A DNA stretch of 64,000 bases from Haloarcula laminariae (GTDB taxonomy: Archaea > Halobacteriota > Halobacteria > Halobacteriales > Haloarculaceae): assembly GCF_025457605.1 (NCBI RefSeq), contig NZ_JAMZFY010000001.1:310001-374000 (forward strand), written 5' to 3'. Position numbers and translations under genes: made by a program. The notes below the pieces were generated by a model. That model saw only the letters and a program-made list of their open reading frames with translations. It ran no database searches and was not told the origin of the DNA. Positions 1 to 8,078 of the stretch are shown here, in pieces. The first letter of the stretch is position 1; each line of letters opens with the position of its first letter.

Positions 1-127
1 TGATATATCTCAATCGCCTCCGTTTATGCCAAGTCATGTCATACCAAACTATCGTCTGTCCCTGCGGTCCTTCCTCTATACACAAGTGGGGGTCCGTGGT
101 GGTTGGGACTCGGCCATCGCCGCGCCG

Positions 128-1327
128 TCACCCAATTGCCTCCGTCACGTTCCCAACTACCTCGCCGTGTTGGCCGCCGTCGTACTCGTTCCATCTCTGG
201 CGGCACCACTCGGCGCTAAAGAGCCCATCGAGGCGTCTGTCGGCTATCTTCTCGAACGACAGCGGTTGGCCGCTCCCAGTTCTCTCGTTGATTACCGTCC
301 AGATCGCCATCTCCCGATAAGCCTCCTCTCTGGCTATGTGGCCGTCGCTATCGGCTGATTCCTCGTTTGCGTCGTCCGACCAACTCCACGGCGCGGGGTC
401 CTTGTCGTTGGGGGACCACTTCGAATCAGGCCAGCCCGTGATTTCGGGCGTGATAGGGTCCTTACCCTTCCGATTCTTCACTGTGTTGTAGAACCGGGCT
501 TGTTTCTTCGATTCTTTCTCAAGAACCGTACACAGTAGCCGAATCGAGGGGTGAACGTCCTTCCCGTCGTGGCCGATTATGATGAGTGCCCCGCCGTACT
601 TCCGAATCTTGTAGACGAGAGTAGCGAGCTTGGTAGACGCCTCGTAGCCGTCTTTCCCGCCACTGGCTTGGCTCGAAGCCTCGTCGAAGAGGAACAGGAA
701 CGGAGTAACGTTCTCATCGAGAACATCGCTCATCTTCTCCTCGAACCGCGCTTGCAGCGCCGGCCAGCTTCCGACGTAGATACAGGCGTCTACCTGCTCG
801 GCCAGCGAGCGGATGTTAGTCAACACGCGGGCGTCCGTGTGCCCCTCCTCTCGCCGCTCCTGTAGCCAGTGGCGGGCGACGAGACACCCCGCAGAGGTCT
901 TCCCCGTGCCGGGCTCTCCAAACTCGTACAGGCGTAGATGCTGCTCTGTCGCTATCTCCCGAACCGTCTCTATGTCGTGCCAACCAGAGACGTCTACCTC
1001 GTCGTTCTGGCTACCGACGTGGGACCGCAGTGCTTGGCCGTCTCCCTCCTCGACGGCGTCGGCGAAGGCTTCACTGCTGTAGTACTCTCTGATGTCGTGA
1101 TACAGGTTCAGGTCCTCGACACTCGCCGGGGCGTCGTCCGCTAACCGCCCCTGTCGGTACTGGCGACGGTACGCCGCTCGCAGTTTCATGAGAGTTCGGC
1201 GGGCTCGGGTGTCCGTTACCTCGCCTGCCTCGTCCGACACAAACCGATTCTCCCGCCGATGTCGGCCGTCTTTCCAGTCCTTCGACTCACTGAACGCCCA
1301 TCCGTCTGAATCTTGCTCTCTGGTCAT
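128..1327 (-). CDS. Pleolipovirus VP8-like P-loop ATPase
   Basis: This is a roughly 399-residue soluble P-loop NTPase. A Walker A motif (GEPGTGKTS) lies near residues 137-145 and a hydrophobic Walker B strand ending in DEAS near 211-218, the layout of packaging or assembly-type ATPases. In pleolipoviruses an ATPase gene of this kind closes the structural gene block, where it is suspected to act in assembly or egress; its role is not proven. The ATG at 1327 is preferred over the GTG two codons upstream. It follows the preceding membrane-protein gene by 13 bases, so it should be co-transcribed with the spike operon. The N-terminal 120 residues are highly charged and have no recognised domain. 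Confidence 0.8.
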   Translation of the reverse strand: MTREQDSDGWAFSESKDWKDGRHRRENRFVSDEAGEVTDTRARRTLMKLRAAYRRQYRQGRLADDAPASVEDLNLYHDIREYYSSEAFADAVEEGDGQALRSHVGSQNDEVDVSGWHDIETVREIATEQHLRLYEFGEPGTGKTSAGCLVARHWLQERREEGHTDARVLTNIRSLAEQVDACIYVGSWPALQARFEEKMSDVLDENVTPFLFLFDEASSQASGGKDGYEASTKLATLVYKIRKYGGALIIIGHDGKDVHPSIRLLCTVLEKESKKQARFYNTVKNRKGKDPITPEITGWPDSKWSPNDKDPAPWSWSDDANEESADSDGHIAREEAYREMAIWTVINERTGSGQPLSFEKIADRRLDGLFSAEWCRQRWNEYDGGQHGEVVGNVTEAIG

Positions 1328-1340
1328 AGTCACAGAAAAT

Positions 1341-2159
1341 TTAGTCGTCGTTTGCCAGTGGTTCGGCTGGCTCCTCGACGGGCTCGGGAATCCTCTCGGC
1401 GTCTAAATCCCCGAACTGCTCGCCTAGGACAGGCTCGGGTTCCGGCTGGTCTCCGGCGGGTCCGTCTGGTAGGTCCCCGATTTCCTCCTCTATCTCCTCT
1501 ATCAAGTCGATAGGCGACGTTCCAGGGACTAGCTGAGCCTCCTCCTGCTCCTCGGCTATCCGCATGAGTGTATCATCGTGAACCTGCGTCGTGAACCGCT
1601 GTAGGGTCGCTTTCAGGGACGCATACGCTTCTCGTACCTCGTGGTGGTGTTCGTAGTACTCGTCAACCCGCGACGAGTACCGGACAGCCTCGGCGGGCGT
1701 CATATCCTCTTTCTCGACTCCGCGAACCTCCAGCTCGTCTATCTCCTCGTAGTAGTTGTACCGGACGACGACGAAATCACAGACACCGTCGTCGGGTTGC
1801 AGTGGGTTCGATCCGACCACCTGCTTTCGCTCCCACAGCTCTGGCGGGACCTTCTGGACATCGTAAATCTCCGAGTCGCCGGGGTCGGTGATACCGACAT
1901 ACACCCAGTCCGGGGAATAGAGGTATTCAGCTATCCGTTTCTGCGCGTAGAAGGTCGGCAGGGCCAGCACACCCCACAGTGTCGCAAACGTTAGCTGTCG
2001 TCCCGACGGCGTCGGGAGTTCTGGCCGGACAGCGGCCGCCCACACACCGGCCGCCAGTGCCACCACGGACAGCGGTATCTTGTACTCGGCTAGCAGGTAG
2101 ACGAGTCGGTCCTTGTTGTTCTGAAACGTCGGTACGATAGTGCCGGGGTCCATGTCCAT
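1341..2159 (-). CDS. Pleolipovirus ORF7-like membrane protein
   Basis: This 272-residue protein has two hydrophobic segments near residues 30-47 and 53-72. A mixed alpha/beta region follows, then a long acidic, proline-containing C-terminal tail rich in Glu after residue 200. It lacks a cleavable signal peptide. Its start codon overlaps the stop of the upstream gene by one base (TAATG), which points to translational coupling. Position between the accessory exported protein and the ATPase matches the ORF7 slot of pleolipovirus genomes. Function is unknown; membrane insertion with most of the chain on the cytosolic side, where it could contact the ATPase, is inference. Confidence 0.72.
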   Translation of the reverse strand: MDMDPGTIVPTFQNNKDRLVYLLAEYKIPLSVVALAAGVWAAAVRPELPTPSGRQLTFATLWGVLALPTFYAQKRIAEYLYSPDWVYVGITDPGDSEIYDVQKVPPELWERKQVVGSNPLQPDDGVCDFVVVRYNYYEEIDELEVRGVEKEDMTPAEAVRYSSRVDEYYEHHHEVREAYASLKATLQRFTTQVHDDTLMRIAEEQEEAQLVPGTSPIDLIEEIEEEIGDLPDGPAGDQPEPEPVLGEQFGDLDAERIPEPVEEPAEPLANDD

Positions 2160-2779
2160 TATTCGACTGTCTCCGGTTCATCCGGGTCGCTGTTCTTGAC
2201 GCGATACGCTGCCAGAATCCCCATCACGGTTGTTACCGACACACCGCCCGCCCACCCTGCGGCGCTGCCTGTCGGTTCCCACGGGCCGGATTCACCGCTC
2301 GACGGGAGCGACCGGCGCACGATAGTCGGCGTCCCGTTTGGAACCCCGATACCGACACCTACCACCCCCTTGAACCCGCCGACCGATACCTCGGCCGTCG
2401 ACGTGCCCGATGGGATGGTTCGCTCCGTCTGTTCCGCCTGTACGATACCGTTACCTCCCGCCGACGACACCGCCCCGAACACGTCCGAGGTCGTCACCAG
2501 CGACGGTGTATCTGCCTCCAGGGTGAGCTGTATCGTGGCTGTCCGCTGGTCGTTCCCGTCGTCCGTCGTCTCGCTCGACGTGGTAACGATCTCGGCGCTG
2601 ACGAGTCGTACCGTCGGGGAGAGTTGCGCGGCGTAGGTCGTGCCGCTCTCCGTCTCTGTCCCGTTCTCGGTCATAGTCACAGCATCGTCAGACTGTGCGG
2701 CTGTTACCCCCGTAACGCCACTCAGTCCGACGAGACCGCCGACAGCGGACAGCACGGACCGGCGCGTCGGTCCGGTCAT
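2159..2779 (-). CDS. Tat-exported, C-terminally anchored viral protein (ORF6-like)
   Basis: This 206-residue protein begins with a twin-arginine signal (TRRSVLSAVGGLVGLSG) ending near an Ala-rich cleavage region around residue 28. A beta-rich Thr/Ser ectodomain of about 130 residues follows, then one C-terminal TM segment near 173-192 and a short acidic tail. This signal-ectodomain-anchor plan resembles a second, smaller surface protein beside the spike. Its ATG overlaps the spike stop codon (ATGA), so the two are coupled. In pleolipoviruses the gene after the spike is conserved but of unproven function. Tat export implies folding before translocation, as is common in haloarchaea. Confidence 0.72.
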   Translation of the reverse strand: MTGPTRRSVLSAVGGLVGLSGVTGVTAAQSDDAVTMTENGTETESGTTYAAQLSPTVRLVSAEIVTTSSETTDDGNDQRTATIQLTLEADTPSLVTTSDVFGAVSSAGGNGIVQAEQTERTIPSGTSTAEVSVGGFKGVVGVGIGVPNGTPTIVRRSLPSSGESGPWEPTGSAAGWAGGVSVTTVMGILAAYRVKNSDPDEPETVE

Positions 2780-4476
2780 CGTCCTCCCCCGAATATCTGA
2801 CCGAGCAGCCAGATACCGACCACAGCGAGCGCGATAAGACCGATGAGAGCGCCGCGGGTCGCGGTCTCGAACCAGTCAGTCACTCCCGACGGGAGCAGGC
2901 CGTCGAGTAGACCCCCCTGGGTCTGCTGGCCGTCTCCGCCACCACCGTCTATGATTAGGTTCGCCCGTTCTTCCTCTAAGGCTTTGCGTTGAGACTTGAG
3001 ACGTTCTAGTTCGTTCTTGAATTCGGTTAGATTCGACGTGGAATAATCTTTATTTTCTGCCGACGTGACAGAGACCGATTCTCCGGTTTGGGTGTTGGTT
3101 GCTTCGGTGACGGTAAACGGCTCTTTGATTTGGACCATTTTGTCCATGCCCTCGATAGGCTCGCCGGTATCGGTATCCTCAGCACTTGCTACGGTCATAT
3201 AGACGGCTCCATTGAGATTATCGGGGTCGTATTCGTTTCCGGTCACTATTGAGAGGTCGCCTCCACTGAGGAATAGAGTGCCCTCAATTTCGGCGTTGTA
3301 CGTTGTCTCACTGTACGACGCACCCGCTCCGGTGTCGTTACCGGAGTCATATTCGCGGACTGTCAAATCGGTCTGGACAACGTGAGAGACGTTCTGTTGC
3401 CCGGTTAGGCCGATAGCTGCCAATTCTGCGTTAGCGAAGCTGTAGTATCCAGTTTCATTATAGTCGGTAGAGGCTTCTTGAGCGAGAGCGGCAGGGCCGA
3501 CAATATCGGAAGTTGATATATCTCCGGCTTGATACTCGGAGTAGAATCCATCAATCCACTGGGCTCCGTTAGCTTTTATATCATCTGCTAGAAGCATCCA
3601 GGATTCGGTTTGGTCAGCGACATCTGCCATACTAATAGCAGGCACAAATTCCTCTTTCGAAGTATTCTCATCGCTGTAAGGAGCGACTCCTCCATCATTA
3701 GATGCTCCGTCATAGCTTTCCGGGCCAACATATAGGGCCTCATGTGCAGCATTATCGTCCTCAGTTCCTTCCGACCAGGAGTGTTCGAGGAGGTAGATTT
3801 TACCGTCCTCGGGCTCGAAGGGAGCAACAATACCGTAGCGGTCTCTGCCCTCAGCTGTAAAGAGAGCCATGTCCCCACCTTGAGCTACCGTGGTATTGAC
3901 CGTGATATTGCTCCCGTCAGGAAGCCGATACGTGGCAGAGGCGAGAGACGAATAAGCATCGACGTTGTGGCCGGGACTAGTGGCGGTTCCGCCGGTTTGG
4001 TTACTCAAATAAGCCATTTGAACCATTGCGGCTTCGTGACGACGCAAATCGTTACGTATCAAGCGGGTGGTATAATTCTCGACAGAGTCATCAAAGGCTG
4101 ATTTCGCCTCTGATTTATTGGCACCATTATTTAGAGCTTCAGCAGTGGCAACCTGTGCTTTCAACCAGAGGATACCTCTAAGGTCTTGTTGGAGGTTATT
4201 TCGAGTTGTATAGTACGTTTCGCGGCTCTGTTCCATCGCTTGGGCAGATGCATAGGCATCTAACCGAGTCTGATCTTCGGCAGAGTCGTCATAAACACCA
4301 CAATCGACCTCAGGGTCAATTACGGAGTGGAATCCGCGAATCGCGTCATCAAGGCCGCAGTCCGTCGAGACAGTCTCGGCAGCCGCCGTCCCGGTCGTCC
4401 CAATCACGACAGACGACACCATGAGCAGCGCGAGACAGACACGTCCGAGCGCATGACTATGACTACGGAGACTCAT
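2776..4476 (-). CDS. Pleolipovirus VP4-like spike glycoprotein
   Basis: This 566-residue protein has an N-terminal signal peptide (about residues 1-33, ending in an AAA motif), a long ectodomain with several N-x-S/T sequons and two early Cys, and a coiled coil near 475-510. A Gly-rich hinge and a single C-terminal TM helix close to the end (ending GGGR) follow. This is the architecture of the pleolipovirus spike that binds the host and drives membrane fusion. The central part of the gene (about 3400-4350) is markedly richer in A and T than all neighbours and uses codons unlike the host, as expected for a fast-changing receptor-binding region or a recent acquisition. It overlaps the next upstream gene by 14 bases. 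Confidence 0.85.
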   Translation of the reverse strand: MSLRSHSHALGRVCLALLMVSSVVIGTTGTAAAETVSTDCGLDDAIRGFHSVIDPEVDCGVYDDSAEDQTRLDAYASAQAMEQSRETYYTTRNNLQQDLRGILWLKAQVATAEALNNGANKSEAKSAFDDSVENYTTRLIRNDLRRHEAAMVQMAYLSNQTGGTATSPGHNVDAYSSLASATYRLPDGSNITVNTTVAQGGDMALFTAEGRDRYGIVAPFEPEDGKIYLLEHSWSEGTEDDNAAHEALYVGPESYDGASNDGGVAPYSDENTSKEEFVPAISMADVADQTESWMLLADDIKANGAQWIDGFYSEYQAGDISTSDIVGPAALAQEASTDYNETGYYSFANAELAAIGLTGQQNVSHVVQTDLTVREYDSGNDTGAGASYSETTYNAEIEGTLFLSGGDLSIVTGNEYDPDNLNGAVYMTVASAEDTDTGEPIEGMDKMVQIKEPFTVTEATNTQTGESVSVTSAENKDYSTSNLTEFKNELERLKSQRKALEEERANLIIDGGGGDGQQTQGGLLDGLLPSGVTDWFETATRGALIGLIALAVVGIWLLGQIFGGGR

Positions 4477-4696
4477 CTTGTACCCCCTCTATATCTCCGT
4501 TCCCGACCCACGCCTCGGATTCCTTCTTTCGCGTATGCACCGAGTGGACGACGTAGGCGAGCCCGAGAGATGGAAGGAGACTCACCCATTCACCCGGAGC
4601 GAGCGCCCACAGCGCCGCAACGGACGAGACACTGATTTGGGCCGTCAGTACCTCGAAGGGCTTAATTGTGGCTTCGAGGCTGTCGAGTCGGAACAT
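4463..4696 (-). CDS. Small viral membrane protein
   Basis: This 77-residue protein has a charged amphipathic N-terminus and two short hydrophobic segments (about residues 22-33 and 38-52), then a basic and acidic cytosolic tail. It sits between the VP3-like and spike genes and overlaps the spike start, so it belongs to the structural operon. Small integral proteins at this place in pleolipoviruses are minor virion components or unknown. No conserved motif was recognised. Confidence 0.65.
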   Translation of the reverse strand: MFRLDSLEATIKPFEVLTAQISVSSVAALWALAPGEWVSLLPSLGLAYVVHSVHTRKKESEAWVGNGDIEGVQDESP

Positions 4697-4698
4697 GG

Positions 4699-4905
4699 CT
4701 AGCCCTCCATGATCTGTTCGTCGACGAGCTGGTACAGCCCGAGGAGTCCCGACACACCGATCACGACGTACACGAGCCCCGCCGTGCCCGCATCGAGCGC
4801 GAGGGTATCCGTCAGGAGGTTGGTGTCGGTTAGTTCGACCAGTCCCCAGTTCATCGCCGCGATTCCGTTAACTGTCCACGTACCGATGTTGAGAGCGTCT
4901 TTCAT
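4699..4905 (-). CDS. DUF378-like two-TM viral membrane protein
   Basis: This 68-residue protein has two TM helices separated by a short loop. It carries the pattern ending the first helix in AMNWGLVEL and the second beginning LVYVVIGVSGLLGLYQL, closely resembling the small DUF378 family (an asparagine-tryptophan-glycine turn, then a Tyr-containing Gly-rich helix). It lies two bases from the next gene and shares the operon with the spike. DUF378 proteins are of unknown function. Use of such a protein as a virion or assembly membrane factor is inference from position only. Confidence 0.68.
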   Translation of the reverse strand: MKDALNIGTWTVNGIAAMNWGLVELTDTNLLTDTLALDAGTAGLVYVVIGVSGLLGLYQLVDEQIMEG

Positions 4906-4929
4906 TGTTGTAGTCTTGAAGCGATTTGT

Positions 4930-5322
4930 TCAGCCTGTGAAACTCAGGGAGTAGTAGCCGCCAGCCTGTACGATGAGAGCCACGAACGCCGGGAAATCGC
5001 CCGAGAGGAACTCGGAGAGAACCGGCACGAACGGCGGGACGAGGATGAGCGCGACCGTCGCCGCGACTATCCATATCTCCACTTGTTCGAGGCTACTCCG
5101 GTCCTGCCGGTTGGTGTAGTAGGCGTACCCGAGAACCCCGAGAGAAATCACCGTCGCTATGGTGATTGTCGTCGTTTGCCCGTCGCCAGAGAACGACATC
5201 ACCGAGCTGGCGAAGTCGATACCGAACCACTTCGAATCGATTAGCCCGAGCGAGATCATACTCGCCGCAACGAAGATGGGCGAGAGGGCCGCGTCGGGTA
5301 TGTCAAATCTGCCTGTTGCCAT
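4930..5322 (-). CDS. Pleolipovirus VP3-like four-TM internal membrane protein
   Basis: This 130-residue protein has four predicted TM helices (about residues 13-28, 50-66, 80-100 and 110-127) and almost no extramembrane sequence. In pleolipoviruses the gene upstream of the spike encodes the major internal membrane protein (VP3) of about this size and topology, embedded in the virion envelope. It is the first gene of the minus-strand structural operon. The upstream divergent region (5323-5551) should hold its promoter, with an A/T-rich stretch near 5372-5384. Confidence 0.78.
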   Translation of the reverse strand: MATGRFDIPDAALSPIFVAASMISLGLIDSKWFGIDFASSVMSFSGDGQTTTITIATVISLGVLGYAYYTNRQDRSSLEQVEIWIVAATVALILVPPFVPVLSEFLSGDFPAFVALIVQAGGYYSLSFTG

Positions 5323-5371
5323 TGTTTCACCGGCCCGAGAAGGCCGATACGCACACTGGCGAAACGAGACA

Positions 5372-5384
5372 TAAGAATATCTCA
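5372..5384 (-). promoter_or_regulatory. Probable TATA region of the viral structural operon
   Basis: Read on the minus strand, an A/T-rich stretch (GATATTCTTATGT) lies about 50 bases upstream of the VP3-like ATG. It is the only TATA-like element between the divergent VP3-like and integrase genes on that strand. A GC-rich inverted repeat (CGGCC/GGCCG) follows between it and the gene. Assignment is by composition and spacing only. Confidence 0.4.
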
Positions 5385-5551
5385 GAGTGTTCAGTGAAAG
5401 TAATACAGATTATTTCTGTGACTATGACCGGCCGACTGGCTTTCCGCTTCTGGCTGTAGACCCGGAAAATCTACCCCCGAACGACCCCGAATCACCCCCG
5501 CCCGACCCCAAAGATTCTAGGTTATCCTTCCGCCAAGCAGACATACCGGAA

Positions 5552-6139
5552 ATGAACTTAGAAGAATACGAGAATCAGGACGGCATGAAGGTGTGGCTGT
5601 CCGAGAGCGAGGTCGAGCAGCTCATCGAGCAGTTCGACGATACCGAGAAGCGGATAGCGATACAGCTAGCCGCCCGATGTGGCCTGCGGTCGGCCGAGGT
5701 CCTGAACGTCGCACCGGCCCACGTCGCCGACACGGACGCCGGCACGATGCTCAGGGTGTGGGAGTCGGCCAAGACCGACAAGTACCGAGAGACGCCCGTG
5801 CCGCCGAATCTGGCTACCACTATCCGAACCGTCGGGGACATCCGCGACGAGCCCGCCGACGCCCCCGCCGTCGACGCGACGACCCGAACCCTGCGGAACT
5901 GGATAGCCGACACCACGGACGAGCTGGAGTCTGTGACAAATGACCCCGGCTGGAGCTACGTCGGGATGCACGACCTACGGCGTACCTGGGCGACCTCGCT
6001 CCGGTCTGCCGACGTGGACGCTATGGTCGTTTGCGACTGGGGCGGGTGGGACGATCTCGATACGTTCTTAGACCACTACAGGGGGACCCACAGCCCCGAA
6101 GCGCAGCGGAGGGAGCGGGAGAAAGTGGACTGGCTCTAA
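5552..6139 (+). CDS. int: SNJ2-type tyrosine integrase
   Basis: This tyrosine recombinase performs site-specific integration or excision. From the ATG at 5552 it is 195 residues; the frame is open back to 5387, but the extra residues are Pro/Asp-rich and unlike the family. Active-site signatures: first Arg in AARCGLRSAEV, second box HDLRRTWAT, a conserved CDWGGWDDL segment, and the nucleophile Tyr in DHYRGT near the end, followed by the terminal EREKVDWL. This short form with a minimal N-terminal part matches the SNJ2 integrase family of haloarchaeal temperate pleolipoviruses. Its stop overlaps the stop of the convergent lipoprotein gene. Confidence 0.82.
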   Translation: MNLEEYENQDGMKVWLSESEVEQLIEQFDDTEKRIAIQLAARCGLRSAEVLNVAPAHVADTDAGTMLRVWESAKTDKYRETPVPPNLATTIRTVGDIRDEPADAPAVDATTRTLRNWIADTTDELESVTNDPGWSYVGMHDLRRTWATSLRSADVDAMVVCDWGGWDDLDTFLDHYRGTHSPEAQRREREKVDWL

Positions 6140-6729
6140 ACTCGCTCTTCGACCTCAGACGGCGAGAGAACGTCTTGACTTTCGGTGTCGGCCGTTTCGA
6201 TGAAGCTTTGAGCACTCGCAAATGTTTCATCGGCGCTTTGTTGCTGTCCGTTTCCTGCTAATCTACCCGCTTCAAGCAGCTCGGCCCCTGCATTCGCCAA
6301 TGCAGAGGCTTCGGCTTCTCCAGCTCGGGCCGCAACAGCCACCTCAGTGAATTCTTCTTGTTCCGCTGTCTCAGCCACTTCAGCGAAATCTTCAGAGACC
6401 CCATTGGCAAGGCTCTCGTAATTATCGTAACCTTGGCTGCTCTCAAGGAGCATTACAACCTGCCCGTATGAGCCGTTCTCGTATGAATCAACTGCGGTCG
6501 AAATCGTGTCCCTGATTACCCCCCTATTTTGATGGGCAAACCTGTAGTTCGTAGTTATGGACGTTCTTGCCTCGATATTCTCCGGTGGCGGGGTTATTTC
6601 ACTATCTGGTTCGGGACTTTGCTGTCCATCACCTTCCGGTTCGCTATCTTCCGAGCCGTTGGACGAACAGCCCGCGAAGGCTAGAAGCCCCGTCGCCGTC
6701 GCTGTTTTGAGGAGGGCACGCCGGTTCAT
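6136..6729 (-). CDS. Provirus-encoded Tat lipoprotein
   Basis: This 197-residue protein has a twin-arginine signal (MNRRALLKTATATG) and lipobox LAFAGC, so it should be lipid-anchored at Cys21 outside the cell. A Ser/Glu/Pro-rich linker to about residue 52 precedes an Ala/Glu-rich, probably all-helical domain with repeated acidic helices. Its stop codon overlaps the stop of the convergent integrase. It is not part of the usual virion gene block, so it may be a lysogenic-conversion gene (for example surface modification or superinfection exclusion); that is inference. No enzyme motif was seen. Confidence 0.72.
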   Translation of the reverse strand: MNRRALLKTATATGLLAFAGCSSNGSEDSEPEGDGQQSPEPDSEITPPPENIEARTSITTNYRFAHQNRGVIRDTISTAVDSYENGSYGQVVMLLESSQGYDNYESLANGVSEDFAEVAETAEQEEFTEVAVAARAGEAEASALANAGAELLEAGRLAGNGQQQSADETFASAQSFIETADTESQDVLSPSEVEERV

Positions 6730-6834
6730 GATTCTGTCTCGACTGTCTTAGCGGTTGCATAGTATTCTCCACTTAGATACCAGCCACATTCACGTATTGG
6801 CACAACGTTCACATCTCATTAAATCATCTTGAAT

Positions 6835-7098
6835 TTACCCCTTCAGAACCCTCTCCACGGTAGGCGTCGGCTGGTGACTGGCGTCCAGCTCGCCGTCGAG
6901 ATACCGCCGACCCTCAGACGTTATTTCGTACATGTCGCCGTGTAGCGCTGCGACTAGCTCGGCGTGCTGGAGGAACAGTAACCGCTCCTCGACGTGGCCT
7001 TTCGACACCTGCTCGAAGGCGTCGGTAGCGATGAGCGACGGTGTCGACCAGTGTTCCCCGTCGAGATATTCGAGGATACGGTCATCTTCGCGCTTCAT
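6835..7098 (-). CDS. PhiH1-repressor-like winged-helix protein
   Basis: This 87-residue winged-helix DNA-binding protein begins with a DDRILEYLDGEHW helix. It ends with the wing signature MYEITSEGRRYLDGELDA that typifies haloarchaeal PhiH1-repressor-like proteins. It lies 27 bases downstream of a related winged-helix gene on the same strand, forming a two-gene regulator pair. A role in controlling lysogeny or viral promoters is likely from family and position. No ligand-binding domain is present. Confidence 0.74.
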   Translation of the reverse strand: MKREDDRILEYLDGEHWSTPSLIATDAFEQVSKGHVEERLLFLQHAELVAALHGDMYEITSEGRRYLDGELDASHQPTPTVERVLKG

Positions 7099-7125
7099 CC
7101 AGTGGGCAGTTTGTCGTATGGTCCA

Positions 7126-7428
7126 TCACCCCGCGTTCCCTGGTTCGGTTGTCCCTGCTGGCCCGTTTCCGTTGTTGGTGTCCGGCACTTCGTCGGGCTC
7201 GTCCTCGTAGGTACTTATCTCGCCGTCGAGATACTGCTCTCCTCGATTCGTGATGATATACACACCGTTGCCAAGATGCTGTAGAAGGTGGTGGTCCCGA
7301 AGTTTCCCGAGTCGGCGGGAAATCTGTGTCCGAGAGATTTTGAAATAGCCGCTATCCTCAAGCTCTTTTGGCGAAACCGAATCCCGTTCCCGAGCAAGTT
7401 CTAGAATCCGGTCATCCCATATGGTCAT
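7126..7428 (-). CDS. PhiH1-repressor-like winged-helix transcription regulator
   Basis: From the ATG at 7428 this is a 100-residue protein with the full PhiH1-repressor signature. It has the MTIWDDRILE start, a PKEL helix, ISRTQISRRLGKL as the recognition helix region, LLQHLGNGVYIIT as the wing, and GEQYLDGE closing the domain. An acidic, Asn/Gly-rich tail follows. The upstream longer frame (to 7458) adds unconserved residues. It is divergent from the plus-strand regulator and integrase operon at 7779, so it probably controls that intergenic region and acts as the lysogeny switch; this is inference. Confidence 0.78.
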   Translation of the reverse strand: MTIWDDRILELARERDSVSPKELEDSGYFKISRTQISRRLGKLRDHHLLQHLGNGVYIITNRGEQYLDGEISTYEDEPDEVPDTNNGNGPAGTTEPGNAG

Positions 7429-7778
7429 CCACGCACCCGAACGTCTCATTATCCTCATTTCTGTAACAGTGATACCTCAAGGCCTCGGATATGGCATAAT
7501 AGATCCGATAACAGCGTAGATAGTATGTCCACAACATTAATGTAATGGTCGCACTATAGGTATCATAGGAGCTGCCCACTTGGTACGTAACTGAAGGCTA
7601 CGAGAAAGCGAAGCCTCTGGCGTCGTACCGAGTCCAGGGCCGTGGTGCAACACGGCCCTGAAAGGGTGGTTCCGTACCCGAAGATGAACGGAACCAACGC
7701 ACCGGGCCGTATGCCGGCCCGGACTGGACAGTTCGAATCGCGCGGTCAAAAGAGTGCGGTGATTGGGGGCGAGAGTCC
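7429..7778. other. 350-base divergent intergenic region
   Basis: No gene is supported here. The region separates the minus-strand repressor pair from the plus-strand regulator/integrase operon. It contains an A/T-rich left part (about 7460-7560) suitable for promoters and a strongly structured right part listed separately (7631-7725). It is the natural place for operators and perhaps a viral replication origin. Confidence 0.5.
7631..7725. ncRNA. Candidate structured RNA or origin: three stacked perfect stem-loops
   Basis: Three consecutive perfect hairpins are present. The first is CAGGGCCGTG/CACGGCCCTG (7635-7644/7651-7660), the second GGTTCCGT/ACGGAACC (7668-7675/7688-7695) and the third CCGGGCC/GGCCCGG (7702-7708/7716-7722). 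AGTCC at 7631 can pair with GGACT at 7721 to close a multibranch junction, in competition with the ends of the flanking hairpins. All pairs are Watson-Crick, so the strand cannot be told. A structured RNA, an origin of replication or tandem operators are all possible. No known RNA family was recognised. Confidence 0.45.
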
Positions 7779-8078
7779 ATGAGCGCCGACGTGGACTTTG
7801 ACGACGCTTCCCTGGTGAAGTCGAGTACGGTGCGGGAGGCTGTCGTCGACGACCTCGCCGACGGACCGGCTACCCCGTCCGACATCGCCGACGCCTGCAC
7901 TCACGACATCTCGCACGTCTCCCGAGCCCTTCGGGAGATGCGAGACGCCGACATCGTGGAGCTTCTCGTCTCCGAGGAGCGCAAGAAGGGACGTATCTAC
8001 GGCCTCACCGACGCTGGCGAGGCCGTCGTTTCGTTCCTCGACGAACGCGGGCAGAGTCGGGAGGGAGACGATGAGTAG
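7779..8078 (+). CDS. Winged-helix regulator of the integrase operon
   Basis: This 99-residue protein has an ArsR/MarR-like winged-helix fold. Helix AVVDDLADG is followed by TPSDIADACTHDISHVSRALREM as the helix-turn-helix, ELLVSEERKKGRIYGLT as the wing and a final helix. There is no Cys cluster for metal sensing. It starts the plus-strand operon and overlaps the next gene by eight bases. Regulation of the recombinase operon or of viral replication is inferred from position. Confidence 0.75.
   Translation: MSADVDFDDASLVKSSTVREAVVDDLADGPATPSDIADACTHDISHVSRALREMRDADIVELLVSEERKKGRIYGLTDAGEAVVSFLDERGQSREGDDE

Noticed and set aside
5387-5551. N-terminal extension of the SNJ2-type integrase
   Set aside because: The added residues are Pro/Asp-rich and not family-like; the ATG at 5552 begins the conserved domain.
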